Assembly: GCF_904846525.1 (NCBI RefSeq)
Contig: NZ_CAJHAZ010000007.1
Span: 124,001 to 188,000 of the forward strand
Length of the DNA: 64,000 bases
From: Psychrobacter sp. 1044
GTDB lineage: Bacteria > Pseudomonadota > Gammaproteobacteria > Pseudomonadales > Moraxellaceae
Direction of reading: 5' to 3'
Shown here: positions 1 through 9,500 of the stretch, piece after piece
Layout: every line of letters starts with the position of its first letter
How positions within the stretch are numbered: the first letter of the stretch is position 1
Made by a program: the position numbers and the translations under genes
Notes under the pieces: model-generated
What the model was told of the DNA's origin: nothing
Database searches by the model: none
Seen by the model: the letters and a program-made list of their open reading frames with translations, nothing else

Positions 1-1
1 T

Positions 2-409
2 CCCAAAAACAGCATCGTTTATGATACTCCTATCGGCACCCTTGCCTATCAGCTGCTCGGCTGCTTTGTGCCGCATGGCTTTTATTTAACAGCGCCTGTC
101 TTTGAATATTTGGATCAGCCAACGCTATTTATGCAAGAGCTAACCCGCGATGTTAGCTTAGGATTGGTCGGCAAAACGGTCATTCATCCAAGCCAAATTG
201 CGCTGGTGCAACAAGCCTATTGCGTACCATTGAGCATTTTAGATGAAGCACAAGCAATCTTGCATATCGAGGCAAAAGCGGTTTTTAAATATAACAATAC
301 TATGCTAGAGCCTGCTACCCATCGCGCGTGGGCAACAGAAATCGTCAATCGTGCCGAGGCATGTGGCACTCTTGATGACGGCAATAATGACTATACGGCA
401 CGGTTATAA
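2..409 (+). CDS. HpcH/HpaI aldolase / citrate lyase beta-like protein, C-terminal part (5' truncated by window)
   Basis: The frame is open from the first bases of the window, so the start lies upstream and only about 135 C-terminal residues are visible; the family is usually near 280-310 residues. The motif GKTVIHPSQI is the typical late segment of CitE/HpcH-type TIM-barrel enzymes, which act on CoA thioesters or 2-oxo acids using a divalent metal. The metal-binding and CoA-binding residues would lie in the missing part. A GTG at 68 could be mistaken for a start, but the reading frame and family similarity continue upstream of it (SIVYDTPIGTLAYQLLG). A strong terminator follows about 100 bp downstream. 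Substrate cannot be predicted from this fragment. Confidence 0.7.
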   Translation, partial: PKNSIVYDTPIGTLAYQLLGCFVPHGFYLTAPVFEYLDQPTLFMQELTRDVSLGLVGKTVIHPSQIALVQQAYCVPLSILDEAQAILHIEAKAVFKYNNTMLEPATHRAWATEIVNRAEACGTLDDGNNDYTARL

Positions 410-428
410 ATAAAAACCTTAAGGTTAA

Positions 429-445
429 TAGGGCATGTCCTCAAT
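429..445. repeat. solo terminus resembling the 176-bp miniature element
   Basis: TAGGGCATGTCCTCAAT matches the terminal inverted repeat of the three full elements at 1490, 25213 and 32486 with one or two changes. No second end or internal sequence follows, so this is either a decayed remnant or a chance match. Confidence 0.4.
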
Positions 446-508
446 CTGAACGAAAGCGCCTAAGTTTCAAATCAATATTTTAAATGCACTCTTTTACATG
501 CGCTCAAT

Positions 509-547
509 AAAAAAGCCGTTATCACATTCAAGATAACGGCTTTTTTT
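509..547. terminator. intrinsic terminator, probably bidirectional
   Basis: A 13-bp perfect stem AAAAGCCGTTATC / GATAACGGCTTTT with an 8-nt loop and T-runs on both strands. It lies between the convergent CitE-like and alpha/beta hydrolase genes and can serve both. Confidence 0.88.
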
Positions 548-621
548 AGCACAAAGATTTCATTACTCTATTATTATTAAAACGATGCCTTATTTAAGGC
601 TATTTCAAGACCAACTCAAAA

Positions 622-1434
622 CTAGACACAGTCCGCTAAAAAGGTGTTAATCACTCGATTGACCTGCTCAGGCTCTTCTACGGTGGCGGTATGACCAGCG
701 CCCTTGATTACTGCCAATTTAGACCCTGCAATCGCAAAATGCATACGTTCAGCCTTCGAATAAGGGGTTGCTGTGTCCTCATCACCGACCACGATTAATG
801 TCGGCACCGTAATACTTCCTAGCTGATCGTAGGTGCCTGACCGCTCAATGACGCCCATCGTTGCCTTAATGACTCCACCTTTGCGATTGCCTTGTAGCAT
901 CGTTAACCACTGCTTACGATCAGACTTACGCAACTTATCTGTCAAAAAAGTATTACCAAACATAATAGGCATGACCTTGTTACTCACGCGTTTGAGACCC
1001 AGCCAACGAATGGCTTTGACCAGCTTACGATACTGCGGCACGTTTTTGGGATCTTCAGGATCAGCAGAAGTCTCTAACAGGGTAAGCGACAGCAATAGCT
1101 CAGGGCGTTTGAGTGCGACACGCTGGGCGACAAACCCGCCCATCGACAACCCTAACAAATGGCACTTATGAATATCTAGTGCCTCTAATAATGCCAATGT
1201 ATCCTCGGTTAAGGTTTCCATATCATAGCCAGACTTGGTTATTTCAGACTGACCTTGTCCTCGAAAATCAAACGTAATACAGCGATAACCGGCTTTAAAA
1301 TAATCGACTTGCTTGTCAAATAGGTGCGTATTCCACAGCAGACCGTGGGCAAATACCATGACGGGTTTTTGCTTATCGTTTGGCGCGCTGTCTTCGTAAT
1401 AAAGTTCAACATTATTGACATGAATAATTGGCAT
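622..1434 (-). CDS. alpha/beta-fold hydrolase
   Basis: A 270-residue alpha/beta hydrolase, probably a cytoplasmic esterase or lactonase-like enzyme of the 3-oxoadipate enol-lactonase/haloperoxidase type. Visible hallmarks are the oxyanion segment FAHGLLWN near residue 28, the nucleophile elbow GLSMGG with Ser97, an Asp in VGDEDTATP near residue 220 and the catalytic His in GAGHTATVEEP near residue 250. No signal peptide is seen. I chose the ATG at 1434 because AAGGA lies 7-8 nt upstream; the in-frame GTG at 1440 sits directly on the ribosome site and would be too close. The gene stands alone, convergent with the CitE-like gene. The natural substrate is not predictable. Confidence 0.82.
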   Translation of the reverse strand: MPIIHVNNVELYYEDSAPNDKQKPVMVFAHGLLWNTHLFDKQVDYFKAGYRCITFDFRGQGQSEITKSGYDMETLTEDTLALLEALDIHKCHLLGLSMGGFVAQRVALKRPELLLSLTLLETSADPEDPKNVPQYRKLVKAIRWLGLKRVSNKVMPIMFGNTFLTDKLRKSDRKQWLTMLQGNRKGGVIKATMGVIERSGTYDQLGSITVPTLIVVGDEDTATPYSKAERMHFAIAGSKLAVIKGAGHTATVEEPEQVNRVINTFLADCV

Positions 1435-1489
1435 AACCACTTCCTTGTTGGTTTAATAAATAAAAAATCAGTCTTTTAGAACCTGCCTT

Positions 1490-1665
1490 CTAGGGCGTGT
1501 CTTCATTTTAAAAATGGCGAAAAAAATAAGATAGATTGCCACCAAACAAGGAAAATAGCACAAATAATATCGAGATATTCATCAGCTATTTGACGCAGTT
1601 TGGCAAAATTTAGCCATTTTTAGCCCATGTAGAGAATGCTCGATTGAATTGAGGACATACCCTAG
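1490..1665 (+). repeat. 176-bp miniature inverted-repeat element, copy 1
   Basis: The element begins CTAGGGCGTGTCTTCA and ends TGAGGACATACCCTAG, so terminal inverted repeats of about 16 bp include a CTAG at each border. The inside shares long identical blocks with the copies at 25213 (opposite orientation) and 32486 (same orientation), for example CAAATAATATCGAGATATT and GGCAAAATTTAGCCATTTTT. It is too short to encode a transposase, hence non-autonomous. It fills most of the 1435-1906 spacer; the remaining 240 bp before the crotonase gene hold its promoter and no other gene that I can see. Confidence 0.85.
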
Positions 1666-1906
1666 CATAATTCAACCTTTCTACAGATAGTAGCCTTATT
1701 TTTGAATGGTAGGTTTAATAGCTTTAGCAATATGATAGCAGCAAAAAACACCATACCTGAATCATGTCTTAAGCGCGCACAGATCCTGCTTTTATAATAA
1801 GCTCAAACTGCTATAGTATTTGGCATTGCATTATTTGTCACATTTACTGCCAATAGCTAGTGTTACCAAAAATGTTTTATAGAAAACTCAATTAAGGATA
1901 TCAGCC

Positions 1907-2704
1907 ATGTCACACCCTCTCGTCGAATATCAAGTAGAAAACCATATCGCAACCATCACGATGAACGATCCCAAAACACTGAATGCCTTTAGCACAGTGC
2001 TCAAAGATGCCATGATGAATTCACTGACGAACGCAGATGAAGATAAAGACGTCAGAGTCATCATCCTGCAAGGCGCAGGCAATAACTTTTCAAGTGGCGG
2101 GCATATCGGTGAGATGTTAGAAAACGGCATGGAAAGCGAGGCGCTGTCGAATAAGCTAAACTTTATGGTTGGCGAAGTCGCTGAGATTAGCTTAAAGTTG
2201 CGTAATATTCATAAGCCTATTATCGCTAAATTAGAAGGCGCAGTGGCAGGTGCTGGCATGAACTTGGCACTGACTTGTGATTTTCGCATAGCCGCTGATA
2301 ATGCCAAATTTGTGCAAGCCTTTGTCAATATCGGTCTAATACCAGATGCTGGCGGCATTTATTTACTGAATCAATTGATCGGTGTGGCAAAAACCACTGA
2401 GATGGTCATGCTTGGCGATAAACTCAAAGCGGAAGATATGGCACGCTTAAACTTGGTTAATGATGTGGTCAGTAGCGACGAGCTGGATGCTAGCGTACTG
2501 GCATTGGCAACGCGCCTGAGCAATCTGCCCGGAAAAGCATTGGCATCAATGAAGCATATGATTAACACGCACGCTTATATGGGTCTCAATGAAGCGCTCG
2601 ATATGGAAGTGGATCAACAGACCATGCTTGCTAAAACGGATGATTTTAAAGAAGGTATTACCGCCTTTATGGAAAAACGTAAGCCGGTTTATCAAGGTAA
2701 ATAA
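1907..2704 (+). CDS. enoyl-CoA hydratase/isomerase (crotonase) family protein
   Basis: A 265-residue crotonase-fold enzyme acting on acyl-CoA thioesters. The oxyanion-hole segments are SSGGHIGEM (about 62-70) and GAVAGAGMNLAL (about 111-122). The active-site stretch IGLIPDAGG has Asp147, and the position of the first catalytic Glu of hydratases is not Glu; this pattern is seen in PaaG-type isomerases, so double-bond isomerisation is likelier than hydration. This is inference from motif comparison. The start ATG at 1907 is preceded by AAGGA. The gene is monocistronic, with a terminator about 35 bp after the stop. Fatty-acid or aromatic-acid degradation are both possible; no pathway partners lie next to it. 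Confidence 0.83.
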   Translation: MSHPLVEYQVENHIATITMNDPKTLNAFSTVLKDAMMNSLTNADEDKDVRVIILQGAGNNFSSGGHIGEMLENGMESEALSNKLNFMVGEVAEISLKLRNIHKPIIAKLEGAVAGAGMNLALTCDFRIAADNAKFVQAFVNIGLIPDAGGIYLLNQLIGVAKTTEMVMLGDKLKAEDMARLNLVNDVVSSDELDASVLALATRLSNLPGKALASMKHMINTHAYMGLNEALDMEVDQQTMLAKTDDFKEGITAFMEKRKPVYQGK

Positions 2705-2737
2705 TAACCTGATCACACTCTGTTTTGCACTATCATC

Positions 2738-2770
2738 AAAAAGGCTGCCTAATGGCAGCCTTTTATTTTT
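2738..2770 (+). terminator. intrinsic terminator of the crotonase gene
   Basis: The stem AAGGCTGCC / GGCAGCCTT with a 4-nt loop is followed by TTATTTTT; A-run on the other side. Confidence 0.88.
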
Positions 2771-2831
2771 GGGTCATACAGTATCAAGAAAATTCTGTAT
2801 TAAGCATATCTTTAAGTAACACTTTTAACTC

Positions 2832-3275
2832 TTAAGAATCAGAGGCTGTCTTATAGTGATGCGGTAAGGTAAATATCTTGTCAAAACCCAAGGTAAAAAT
2901 AAAGGTATAAACCAAGAAAAATAGCAGTAACGCCGCCTCCATCATAAAAGCTTTGATTAAGCCAACGTCATACCAAATCATATAAAGTGGTAAGCAAATC
3001 AACACCAATCCGCCTTCAAATCCTAATGCATGCGCACTGCGAATGAGTAAGGTGCGCTTTGCCACATGCTTGCGACGTTCCCACGCTTCAAAAGCTGTAT
3101 TGTATAAGAAGTTCCAAATCACTGCTGCCAATGACACCATCACAGCAACTAGTAAGGATTCTGCCGCGTCGCTACCACTGATTTTCATCAATACAAAAGT
3201 AGAAGAAATGATAGCGATAATCTCAAAGATAATCACATATGTCAGACGACGTTTGAGTGGGGATAAAGTAATCAA
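2832..3275 (-). CDS. PACE family multidrug efflux transporter (AceI-like)
   Basis: A 147-residue protein with four predicted membrane helices arranged as two bacterial-transmembrane-pair repeats. Visible family marks are an acidic residue in helix 1 (FEIIAI, equivalent to the essential Glu15 of Acinetobacter AceI), the loop NFLYNTAFEAWERRKHV and RSAHALGFEGGLV in the second half. PACE proteins export chlorhexidine, acriflavine and short-chain diamines from the inner membrane by proton antiport. The start is inferred as a TTG at 3275, with GGAG 6 nt upstream; an in-frame TGA lies shortly before it, so no longer start is possible except a CTG. No LysR-type regulator, often found beside aceI, is present. 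Confidence 0.85.
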   Translation of the reverse strand: MITLSPLKRRLTYVIIFEIIAIISSTFVLMKISGSDAAESLLVAVMVSLAAVIWNFLYNTAFEAWERRKHVAKRTLLIRSAHALGFEGGLVLICLPLYMIWYDVGLIKAFMMEAALLLFFLVYTFIFTLGFDKIFTLPHHYKTASDS

Positions 3276-3673
3276 CCAAGACTCCAGAGCACTTGAGCGT
3301 CAACAAAAAAGTGCCTATCAAAGTATCGGTCCGTCCCGAGATAGAAAAGATAGATTGAGTGCAGAGCCACGGTTTCCGCCTGCTGCTATATTATACCTAA
3401 GATAATCAGGAAAATCAGTTAGTACTTATGTCAAACACATCCGAGTCATTTCGGAATTGCTAAGTTGCCAATTTCTAATTAATAAGATACCTTCACCTGC
3501 TTTTTCTAATAGATTAGTTTTGAATAAGATAGTAATTTTTTGGGTGTTTACCTAAGATTTGTGTCAGCTTACTTTGAGCATAGAAGTTAAACCCCATAAA
3601 GAGTATTTCAGCTCTATCGTTCATAAAGCTAGCAATAAATTTAGTTAAGTATTTAACTGCGTTAGTGATTTTT
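3276..3673. other. intergenic region without recognisable gene
   Basis: About 400 bp, increasingly AT-rich towards 3670. It carries the upstream region of the PACE gene on its left and the downstream region of the orphan membrane protein gene on its right. I see no convincing ORF, RNA or terminator. Confidence 0.5.
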
Positions 3674-4492
3674 TTAGTCTTTAAAGTCTTTTAGAGTCAC
3701 ATGATGTAACAACATTCTATTAAAAATATTAAATCTATATGAACTTTTGCTATTTCTGCCATCTATAGCAGAGATGAACCTTCTAGCAAAAATCTGAAAA
3801 AGACTATATAAAAATAAGCATAATAAAATTAAAATAAATAAATTAAAGGCTATTAGTACTGTCTCATTAGGGTATTTACTTGCTATCTCAGAGACTTCGA
3901 CTCCACCTAAAAACTTAGCTGATATGGACAAGCCTATAACAGCCAAAAAATTTTTCATAATTATGTTAATTTTTGAATTTTGGAGTAATTTTCCAGTAGA
4001 TAAAAATTCATTATGATTTACCTTATGATAACTCTGAAACCATTCAGTGCTTTTACTTACTAAACTAAAAGAATTCATGTTCTCAGGAAGATTATTTTTT
4101 AACCACTTATCTTGTATTATTTGGATATCCTTACTGCCATATTTACTTTCTAGAATATCTGTTTTTCTGCTATTTATAAATAGTAAGACTGCTACGTATA
4201 CAGCTAAAGATGCAAGATAAAATATCCAACCTAAAATTTTACTCTTATAAATATAAATTGGGAACACACTTTGTAAAATCGATGACTCCATAACAATTAC
4301 CATAATTGCATGGTAGCTTATAGACAGCATCAAAAATAACATGAGCCAAGCAATTCCTTTATGCTCAAATCTTTTAGAAAATATACAATACCTTTTAAAA
4401 TATACTGTAATAGACTCAATATCATAATAGTATTTATTAACTATTTCATATACTTTTTCATCTTGATTTTGACCACCACTAGAACCCGCCAT
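3674..4492 (-). CDS. AT-rich orphan membrane protein, unknown function
   Basis: A 272-residue protein that I do not recognise. It has about four hydrophobic segments: near residues 47-70, 88-108, 180-200 and 213-238. A soluble stretch of about 70 residues lies between the second and third segments (KYGSKDIQIIQDKWLKNN and on). The N-terminus is hydrophilic and the C-terminus basic. The gene is strikingly AT-rich and Ile/Lys/Asn-rich compared with acnB next door, which suggests recent acquisition. ATG at 4492 follows a plausible AAGGAG-like site (rc of ctccttg, 7 nt upstream). No toxin, nuclease or transport motif was seen. It stands alone between two conserved genes. Confidence 0.65.
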   Translation of the reverse strand: MAGSSGGQNQDEKVYEIVNKYYYDIESITVYFKRYCIFSKRFEHKGIAWLMLFLMLSISYHAIMVIVMESSILQSVFPIYIYKSKILGWIFYLASLAVYVAVLLFINSRKTDILESKYGSKDIQIIQDKWLKNNLPENMNSFSLVSKSTEWFQSYHKVNHNEFLSTGKLLQNSKINIIMKNFLAVIGLSISAKFLGGVEVSEIASKYPNETVLIAFNLFILILLCLFLYSLFQIFARRFISAIDGRNSKSSYRFNIFNRMLLHHVTLKDFKD

Positions 4493-4603
4493 AAAAACTC
4501 CTTGTTAAATTAGTTTAGTTAATTATTAACCAACAAATGACAGTTTACAACTGGGTATTATATTTAAGCGTCAACCAATGACGTGTTAATTTATCACACT
4601 CAA

Positions 4604-4634
4604 CAAAAAACCTCGCATCATAAGACACGAGGTT
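4604..4634 (-). terminator. acnB terminator
   Basis: Read on the minus strand: AACCTCG, a 12-nt loop, CGAGGTT, then a T-run. It is 33 bp past the acnB stop. Confidence 0.8.
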
Positions 4635-4666
4635 CGTTTTAAATAATCTAAATTTTTAAACCAAAA

Positions 4667-7270
4667 TTAGGTCAATTGAGCAACGTTAATTTTGTCGGCT
4701 TCTTCAGTATAAGAATCCATACGATCGAAGTTCATGTACTGATACACTTCCTCGCCCATGCTATCAAGCATACCAGCGTACTGCTGATATTCTTCGTTGG
4801 TTGGCAATTTACCAAGTACCGCTGCGACGGCTGCAAGCTCGGCAGAAGCTAGATATACGTTAGCGCCTTGACCCAAACGGTTCGGGAAGTTACGAGTAGA
4901 CGTCGATACCGCCGTAGACTTCGGTGCGATACGTGCTTGGTTACCCATACATAGCGAACAACCTGGCATTTCAGTACGAGCGCCGGCTTGAGCGTAAATG
5001 TTGTAGTAACCTTCTTCCATCAACTGACGCGCATCCATCTTAGTAGGTGGCGCAATCCATAGACGAGTTTTCAAACTACCTGCTGGTACGTCTTGTAGCA
5101 GTTTACCCGCAGCGCGGAAATGACCGATGTTGGTCATACATGAACCAATGAACACTTCATCAATGGTATCGCCAGCGACATCAGCCAATGTTTTTGCATC
5201 GTCTGGATCGTTCGGGCAGCAAAGGATAGGCTCTTTGATAGTGCTCATATCGATAGTCATATCGATGGCGTATTCTGCATCAGCATCAGCACGTAATAGG
5301 CTTGGGTTCGCTAACCATTCTTGCATCTGCTCGATACGACGGCTGATAGTACGCGCATCGCCATAGCCTTCTGAGATCATCCATTTAAGTAGTGTAATGT
5401 TTGAGTTTAAATACTCAGTCACCGACGCTTCAGACAAAGTGATGGTACAACCAGCAGCACTACGCTCAGCTGAGGCATCAGATAGCTCAAACGCTTGCTC
5501 AGCGGTCAAATCTTCTAGACCTTCGATCTCTAAGATACGACCATTAAACTCGTTGATTTTGCCTTTCTTATCAACGGTCAATAGACCTTCTTTGATCGCT
5601 TGATAAGGAATCGCATGTACTAGGTCACGTAGCGTGATACCAGCCTGACGTTCGCCAACGAAGCGTACACGGACAGATTCAGGCATATCAAGTGGCATAA
5701 CACCAGTCGCTGCTGCGAATGCTACTAAACCAGAACCTGCTGGGAATGAGATACCCATTGGGAAACGCGTATGCGAGTCACCGCCAGTACCAACGGTATC
5801 TGGAAGTAGCATACGGTTCAACCACGAGTGAATAATACCATCACCTGGACGTAAGCTTACGCCGCCACGGTTCATGATAAAGTCAGGTAGTGTGTGCTGA
5901 GTTTCAACGTCGACTGGCTTTGGATAAGCGGCAGTGTGACAGAATGACTGCATTACTAAGTCTGCTTGGAAACCTAGGCAAGCCAAATCTTTTAGCTCAT
6001 CACGAGTCATCGGACCAGTCGTATCCTGCGATCCTACAGTCGTCATTTTAGGCTCACAGTACATGCCCGGACGTACGCCCTCTAGACCACAAGCTTTACC
6101 GACCATTTTTTGCGCTAGAGTAAAGCCTTTACCCGTATCAACTGGCTCTTCTGGCTTAGCAAAGATATCTGAATGTCCAAGACCCATGTATGCGCGGGCA
6201 CGATTGGTCAAACCACGACCAACGATCAATGGAATACGACCGCCAGCACGAACTTCATCAAGCAATGTTGGTGAGTTCAATTTGAACGTAGACAACACTT
6301 CATCTGAATCATGCTTAGTGATTTTGCCTTCATACGGATAGATGTCAAATACATCACCCATGTTTAGGTTATCAACGGCTACTTTTTCGATTGGCAATGC
6401 GCCAGAATCTTCCATCGTGTTAAAGAAGATAGGAGCAATATTGTTACCTAGCACTAGACCGCCGCCACGTTTGTTTGGCACGTTAGGGATATCATCGCCC
6501 ATGAGCCACAATACAGAGTTGGTCGCAGATTTACGGCTAGAGCCTGTACCTACCACGTCACCAACATAAGCCAATGGATGGCCTTTTTCTTTTAGCGCTT
6601 CGATTTGCTTCATTGGACCGACAACGCCCTCTTCGTCAGCAGTAATGCCGTCGCGAGAGTTTTTGTGCATGGCTAATGAATGCAATGGGATATCAGGACG
6701 GCTCCACGCATCTTGCGCAGGCGACAAATCATCGGTGTTGGTTTCGCCAGTCACTTTAAACGTCGTGTAAGTCGTCTTTTCTGGTACAGCAGCACGGTTC
6801 AAGAACCATTCAGCATCAGCCCAAGATTGAACCACTTCTTTAGCGATAGTATTGCCCGCTTCTGCTTTTTCAGTCACGTCATTGAACGCGTCAAACACCA
6901 GCAATGTCTTTTTCAATGCTTCAGCAGCGTCTTGTGCAACATCGGCGTCATCCAGTGCAGCAACCAATGGCTGAACGTTATAGCCACCTTGCATTGTGCC
7001 TAGTATTTGAACGGCTTTTTGCTTGCTGATAAGTGGTGAAGAGGTTTCACCCTTAAGGATCGCTGCTAAAAATGCCGCTTTAACATAAGCCGCTTGGTCA
7101 ACGCCAGCAGGAATACGGTTTTCTAGCAGATTCATTAAGAATGCGTCTTCGCCTGCTGGTGGGTTCTTTAGTAATTCAACCAACTCTGCTACTTGTTTTT
7201 CATTCAATGGTAGCGGAACCGTTCCTAGCTCAGCACGTTCTTCGACATGTTTACGATAAGCTTCTAACAC
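4667..7270 (-). CDS. acnB: bifunctional aconitate hydratase 2 / 2-methylisocitrate dehydratase
   Basis: An 867-residue AcnB, close to the usual 865. It interconverts citrate and isocitrate in the TCA cycle and commonly dehydrates 2-methylisocitrate or hydrates 2-methylaconitate in the methylcitrate cycle. The N-terminal HEAT-like domain opens with [15 protein letters not shown], a family signature, and is followed by the swivel domain and three 4Fe-4S aconitase domains. Cluster ligands are visible in [13 protein letters not shown] and [13 protein letters not shown]. The start is a GTG at 7270 with GAGG about 9 nt upstream. The gene is monocistronic with its own terminator. AcnB apo-protein also binds mRNA in other bacteria; nothing here tests that. 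Confidence 0.97.
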   Translation of the reverse strand: MLEAYRKHVEERAELGTVPLPLNEKQVAELVELLKNPPAGEDAFLMNLLENRIPAGVDQAAYVKAAFLAAILKGETSSPLISKQKAVQILGTMQGGYNVQPLVAALDDADVAQDAAEALKKTLLVFDAFNDVTEKAEAGNTIAKEVVQSWADAEWFLNRAAVPEKTTYTTFKVTGETNTDDLSPAQDAWSRPDIPLHSLAMHKNSRDGITADEEGVVGPMKQIEALKEKGHPLAYVGDVVGTGSSRKSATNSVLWLMGDDIPNVPNKRGGGLVLGNNIAPIFFNTMEDSGALPIEKVAVDNLNMGDVFDIYPYEGKITKHDSDEVLSTFKLNSPTLLDEVRAGGRIPLIVGRGLTNRARAYMGLGHSDIFAKPEEPVDTGKGFTLAQKMVGKACGLEGVRPGMYCEPKMTTVGSQDTTGPMTRDELKDLACLGFQADLVMQSFCHTAAYPKPVDVETQHTLPDFIMNRGGVSLRPGDGIIHSWLNRMLLPDTVGTGGDSHTRFPMGISFPAGSGLVAFAAATGVMPLDMPESVRVRFVGERQAGITLRDLVHAIPYQAIKEGLLTVDKKGKINEFNGRILEIEGLEDLTAEQAFELSDASAERSAAGCTITLSEASVTEYLNSNITLLKWMISEGYGDARTISRRIEQMQEWLANPSLLRADADAEYAIDMTIDMSTIKEPILCCPNDPDDAKTLADVAGDTIDEVFIGSCMTNIGHFRAAGKLLQDVPAGSLKTRLWIAPPTKMDARQLMEEGYYNIYAQAGARTEMPGCSLCMGNQARIAPKSTAVSTSTRNFPNRLGQGANVYLASAELAAVAAVLGKLPTNEEYQQYAGMLDSMGEEVYQYMNFDRMDSYTEEADKINVAQLT

Positions 7271-7699
7271 AATAGTCGTCCTCGTCAGTTGGGAGTATTA
7301 GCACATTACGTGGGTAGTCGACATGACCGCCTGCGTCAATATACTAGATGGAATAATTATCCGTGCAATCATAGCTTAAAACGCTCTAAATGTTAATGGC
7401 TGAGCCTTTAAAAGGCTCATAATAGAGCCATATTGGACATTTATTATAAAAATAGTACCATCAATAATATGATTGAGTACCCTTACACAATCGATATACG
7501 GCTTGCCACTTTCGTCAAGCACCGTTCGATTTGTTATCAAATAAATACAGTGTGATTGCTAGACATTTCGTAAGAGATTATTTGATAAAATATCATCTTG
7601 ATACGATAGCTTAGAGAAAATATCACTTAAAAAAATAGCGCTTGAAGAAACAGCTTTTATTAGCCATATACTAAATGAATAAATATTAAGGATAATGAT
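7271..7699. other. divergent regulatory spacer between acnB and the CMD-like gene
   Basis: About 430 bp without a gene. It must hold the acnB promoter (leftward) and that of the gene at 7700 (rightward). A 19-bp near-perfect palindrome, TGAGCCTTTAAAAGGCTCA, lies at 7401-7419, about 130 bp before the acnB start; it has no T-run and could be an operator. The right 200 bp are very AT-rich. Confidence 0.5.
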
Positions 7700-8155
7700 A
7701 TGGATAGTAGTGCAATGGAAAACAAAAATAGGGATAACAGCGATATGGAGAACAGCGATATAAAGAGTAACGCTAATTATCAAAATGGTCTCAAAGTTCG
7801 CACCGAGGTCATGGGTGCAGAGCACGTCAAACGCTCACTCGGTAGCGCGACTGGATTTACCCAACCATTACAAGACTGGATTATCGAACACGCTTGGGGC
7901 AGCACATGGCAAGATGACTCAGTATTGCCACGCAAATATCGCTCATTAATCACCATCGCTTTTTTAATTGCGCAAAAAAGCCCCACTGAACTAAAAGGGC
8001 ACATTCGAGGTGCTATCAATAATGGCGCAAGTGTCGCTGAGATTCGAGAAGTATTAATGCACAGCTTGCCTTATTGCGGGGCACCTGCCACTCAAGAAGC
8101 GTTTCGTGCTGCCATAGATGTACTGAATGAGTTGGATATTGATATAGATATTTAA
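7700..8155 (+). CDS. carboxymuconolactone decarboxylase family protein
   Basis: A 151-residue protein of the CMD/AhpD-like all-helical fold. After a poorly conserved, Asn/Asp-rich N-terminal tail of about 25 residues, the body runs YQNGLKVRTEVMGAEHV, then SLITIAFLIAQ, then a GHIRGAINNGAS segment and LPYCGAPATQEAF, matching 4-carboxymuconolactone decarboxylase (PcaC). The paired Cys-x2-Cys of AhpD peroxidases is absent, so a decarboxylase-like or unknown role is likelier than peroxidase. No protocatechuate pathway genes lie nearby, so a true PcaC role is uncertain. AAGGA lies 7 nt before ATG 7700. A 9-bp hairpin follows the stop but lacks a T-run. Confidence 0.8.
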   Translation: MDSSAMENKNRDNSDMENSDIKSNANYQNGLKVRTEVMGAEHVKRSLGSATGFTQPLQDWIIEHAWGSTWQDDSVLPRKYRSLITIAFLIAQKSPTELKGHIRGAINNGASVAEIREVLMHSLPYCGAPATQEAFRAAIDVLNELDIDIDI

Positions 8156-8226
8156 AACTATGGTTGCGAGACAAACCATAGTAGCCTTAATGATCCACCT
8201 CAAAATGATCAGTTAAACATTATTCA

Positions 8227-8258
8227 TTGAAAATTAGCCCCTAAGTTTCTGCTATAAT
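8227..8258 (+). promoter_or_regulatory. probable sigma70 promoter for lipA
   Basis: An extended -10 element, TGCTATAAT (8250-8258), lies 71 bp before the lipA start. A TTGAAA is present at 8227-8232 but its 20-bp spacing is long, so the extended -10 probably carries most of the strength. Confidence 0.55.
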
Positions 8259-8329
8259 GTCCTCACTCACAACACATTCTAATAATTCCATAAACCCTTA
8301 TGCTATAAAGGGTTAAGAGATACTTTATT

Positions 8330-9373
8330 ATGACAACTGCCGTACAAACACATGTGCCTGCTGCTAAGGTCAAACCTAAAAAAGCCATTCAAGGCGAAAA
8401 ACTACGTGGCTACGATAAAGTTGCCCGCATCCCAATTAAAGTGATTCCGACCATCGAGGCAAAGAAAAAGCCAGATTGGATTCGGGTTAAAATGTCCTCG
8501 CCCGCTGAAGTAGCTCGTATCAAAGCCACCTTGCGTGAGCAGAAGCTATACACGGTCTGTGAGGAAGCGGCCTGCCCTAACCTGCCGCAGTGCTTCGCTG
8601 ATGGCACCGCGACCTTTATGATTATGGGCGATATCTGTACCCGTCGCTGTCCGTTCTGTGACGTCGGTCATGGTCGTCCTAATGAGCTAGATGCAGATGA
8701 GCCGCGCCACACTGCCGAGACTATTTTAGGTTTGCAGCTTAAGTATGCGGTAATCACCTCTGTGGATCGTGACGATCTAAAAGATGGCGGCGCGGCGCAT
8801 TTCGTAGAAGTTCTCAATGAATCTCGCGCACTTAGCCCGAATTGCCTCATTGAAATATTGGTACCAGATTTCCGTGGTCGTATGGAAGTAGCATTAGACT
8901 TGTTAACTGAAACACCGCCAGATGTCTTTAACCATAACATCGAAACCGTGCCTCGTTTATATAAAGCCTTCCGTCCAGGTTCTGACTATCAGCATTCGTT
9001 AGATTTGCTCAAACTCTATAAAGAGCGTCGCCCTGATATCGCGACCAAGTGCGGTTTTATGGTTGGCCTTGGTGAGACTGAAGAAGAGATTTATGCACTG
9101 CTTGATGATCTAAAAGCGCATAATGTGGATATGATTACGGTTGGTCAGTATCTGCAACCCAGTAAAAACCACGCGCCTGTCGATCGTTACGTCCATCCAG
9201 ACGAGTTCCAGCGTTATATGGATTATGGTAAAAAAATTGGCTTCTTTAACATTTGGGCAGGCCCAATGGTACGCTCAAGCTATTTTGCCGATCGTCAATA
9301 TTACGGTGAAGACTGCCCTGCACCAATTCGTAGCAAAAAAGCATTGGCAGCAGAAGGCAAACTTGGCTGCTAA
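8330..9373 (+). CDS. lipA: lipoyl synthase
   Basis: A 347-residue radical SAM enzyme inserting two sulfurs into octanoyl chains on the E2 and H proteins. The auxiliary cluster ligands are Cys77, Cys82 and Cys88 ([12 protein letters not shown]) and the radical SAM cluster ligands are Cys103, Cys107 and Cys110 (CTRRCPFC). The C-terminal segment [18 protein letters not shown] holds the RSSY motif whose Ser ligates the auxiliary cluster. The protein is about 25 residues longer than the E. coli enzyme because of a basic N-terminal extension (residues 1-30). ATG 8330 is the only reasonable start. lipB is not adjacent. Confidence 0.97.
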   Translation: MTTAVQTHVPAAKVKPKKAIQGEKLRGYDKVARIPIKVIPTIEAKKKPDWIRVKMSSPAEVARIKATLREQKLYTVCEEAACPNLPQCFADGTATFMIMGDICTRRCPFCDVGHGRPNELDADEPRHTAETILGLQLKYAVITSVDRDDLKDGGAAHFVEVLNESRALSPNCLIEILVPDFRGRMEVALDLLTETPPDVFNHNIETVPRLYKAFRPGSDYQHSLDLLKLYKERRPDIATKCGFMVGLGETEEEIYALLDDLKAHNVDMITVGQYLQPSKNHAPVDRYVHPDEFQRYMDYGKKIGFFNIWAGPMVRSSYFADRQYYGEDCPAPIRSKKALAAEGKLGC

Positions 9374-9420
9374 GTGTCAGATTTTAATGAGCTAATACTT
9401 AAAACTTAAGCTGAGCATGT

Positions 9421-9462
9421 AAAAAGGGTGAATAACATAAACTGTTATTCACCCTTTTTTAT
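9421..9462. terminator. bidirectional terminator between lipA and the TRAP operon
   Basis: A 17-bp stem AAAAAGGGTGAATAACA / TGTTATTCACCCTTTTT with a short loop and T-runs on both strands. It separates two convergent transcription units. Confidence 0.92.
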
Positions 9463-9500
9463 GACTTTAACGAATTATTAAAACCTTTAACCGCAACGCC

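Noticed and set aside
4667..7270. Several open frames of 60-110 codons antisense to acnB
   Set aside because: They mirror the codon pattern of acnB, have no ribosome sites and no recognisable motifs.
8158..8181. Hairpin CTATGGTT/AACCATAG after the CMD-like gene as terminator
   Set aside because: No T-run on either strand; short stem could arise by chance.
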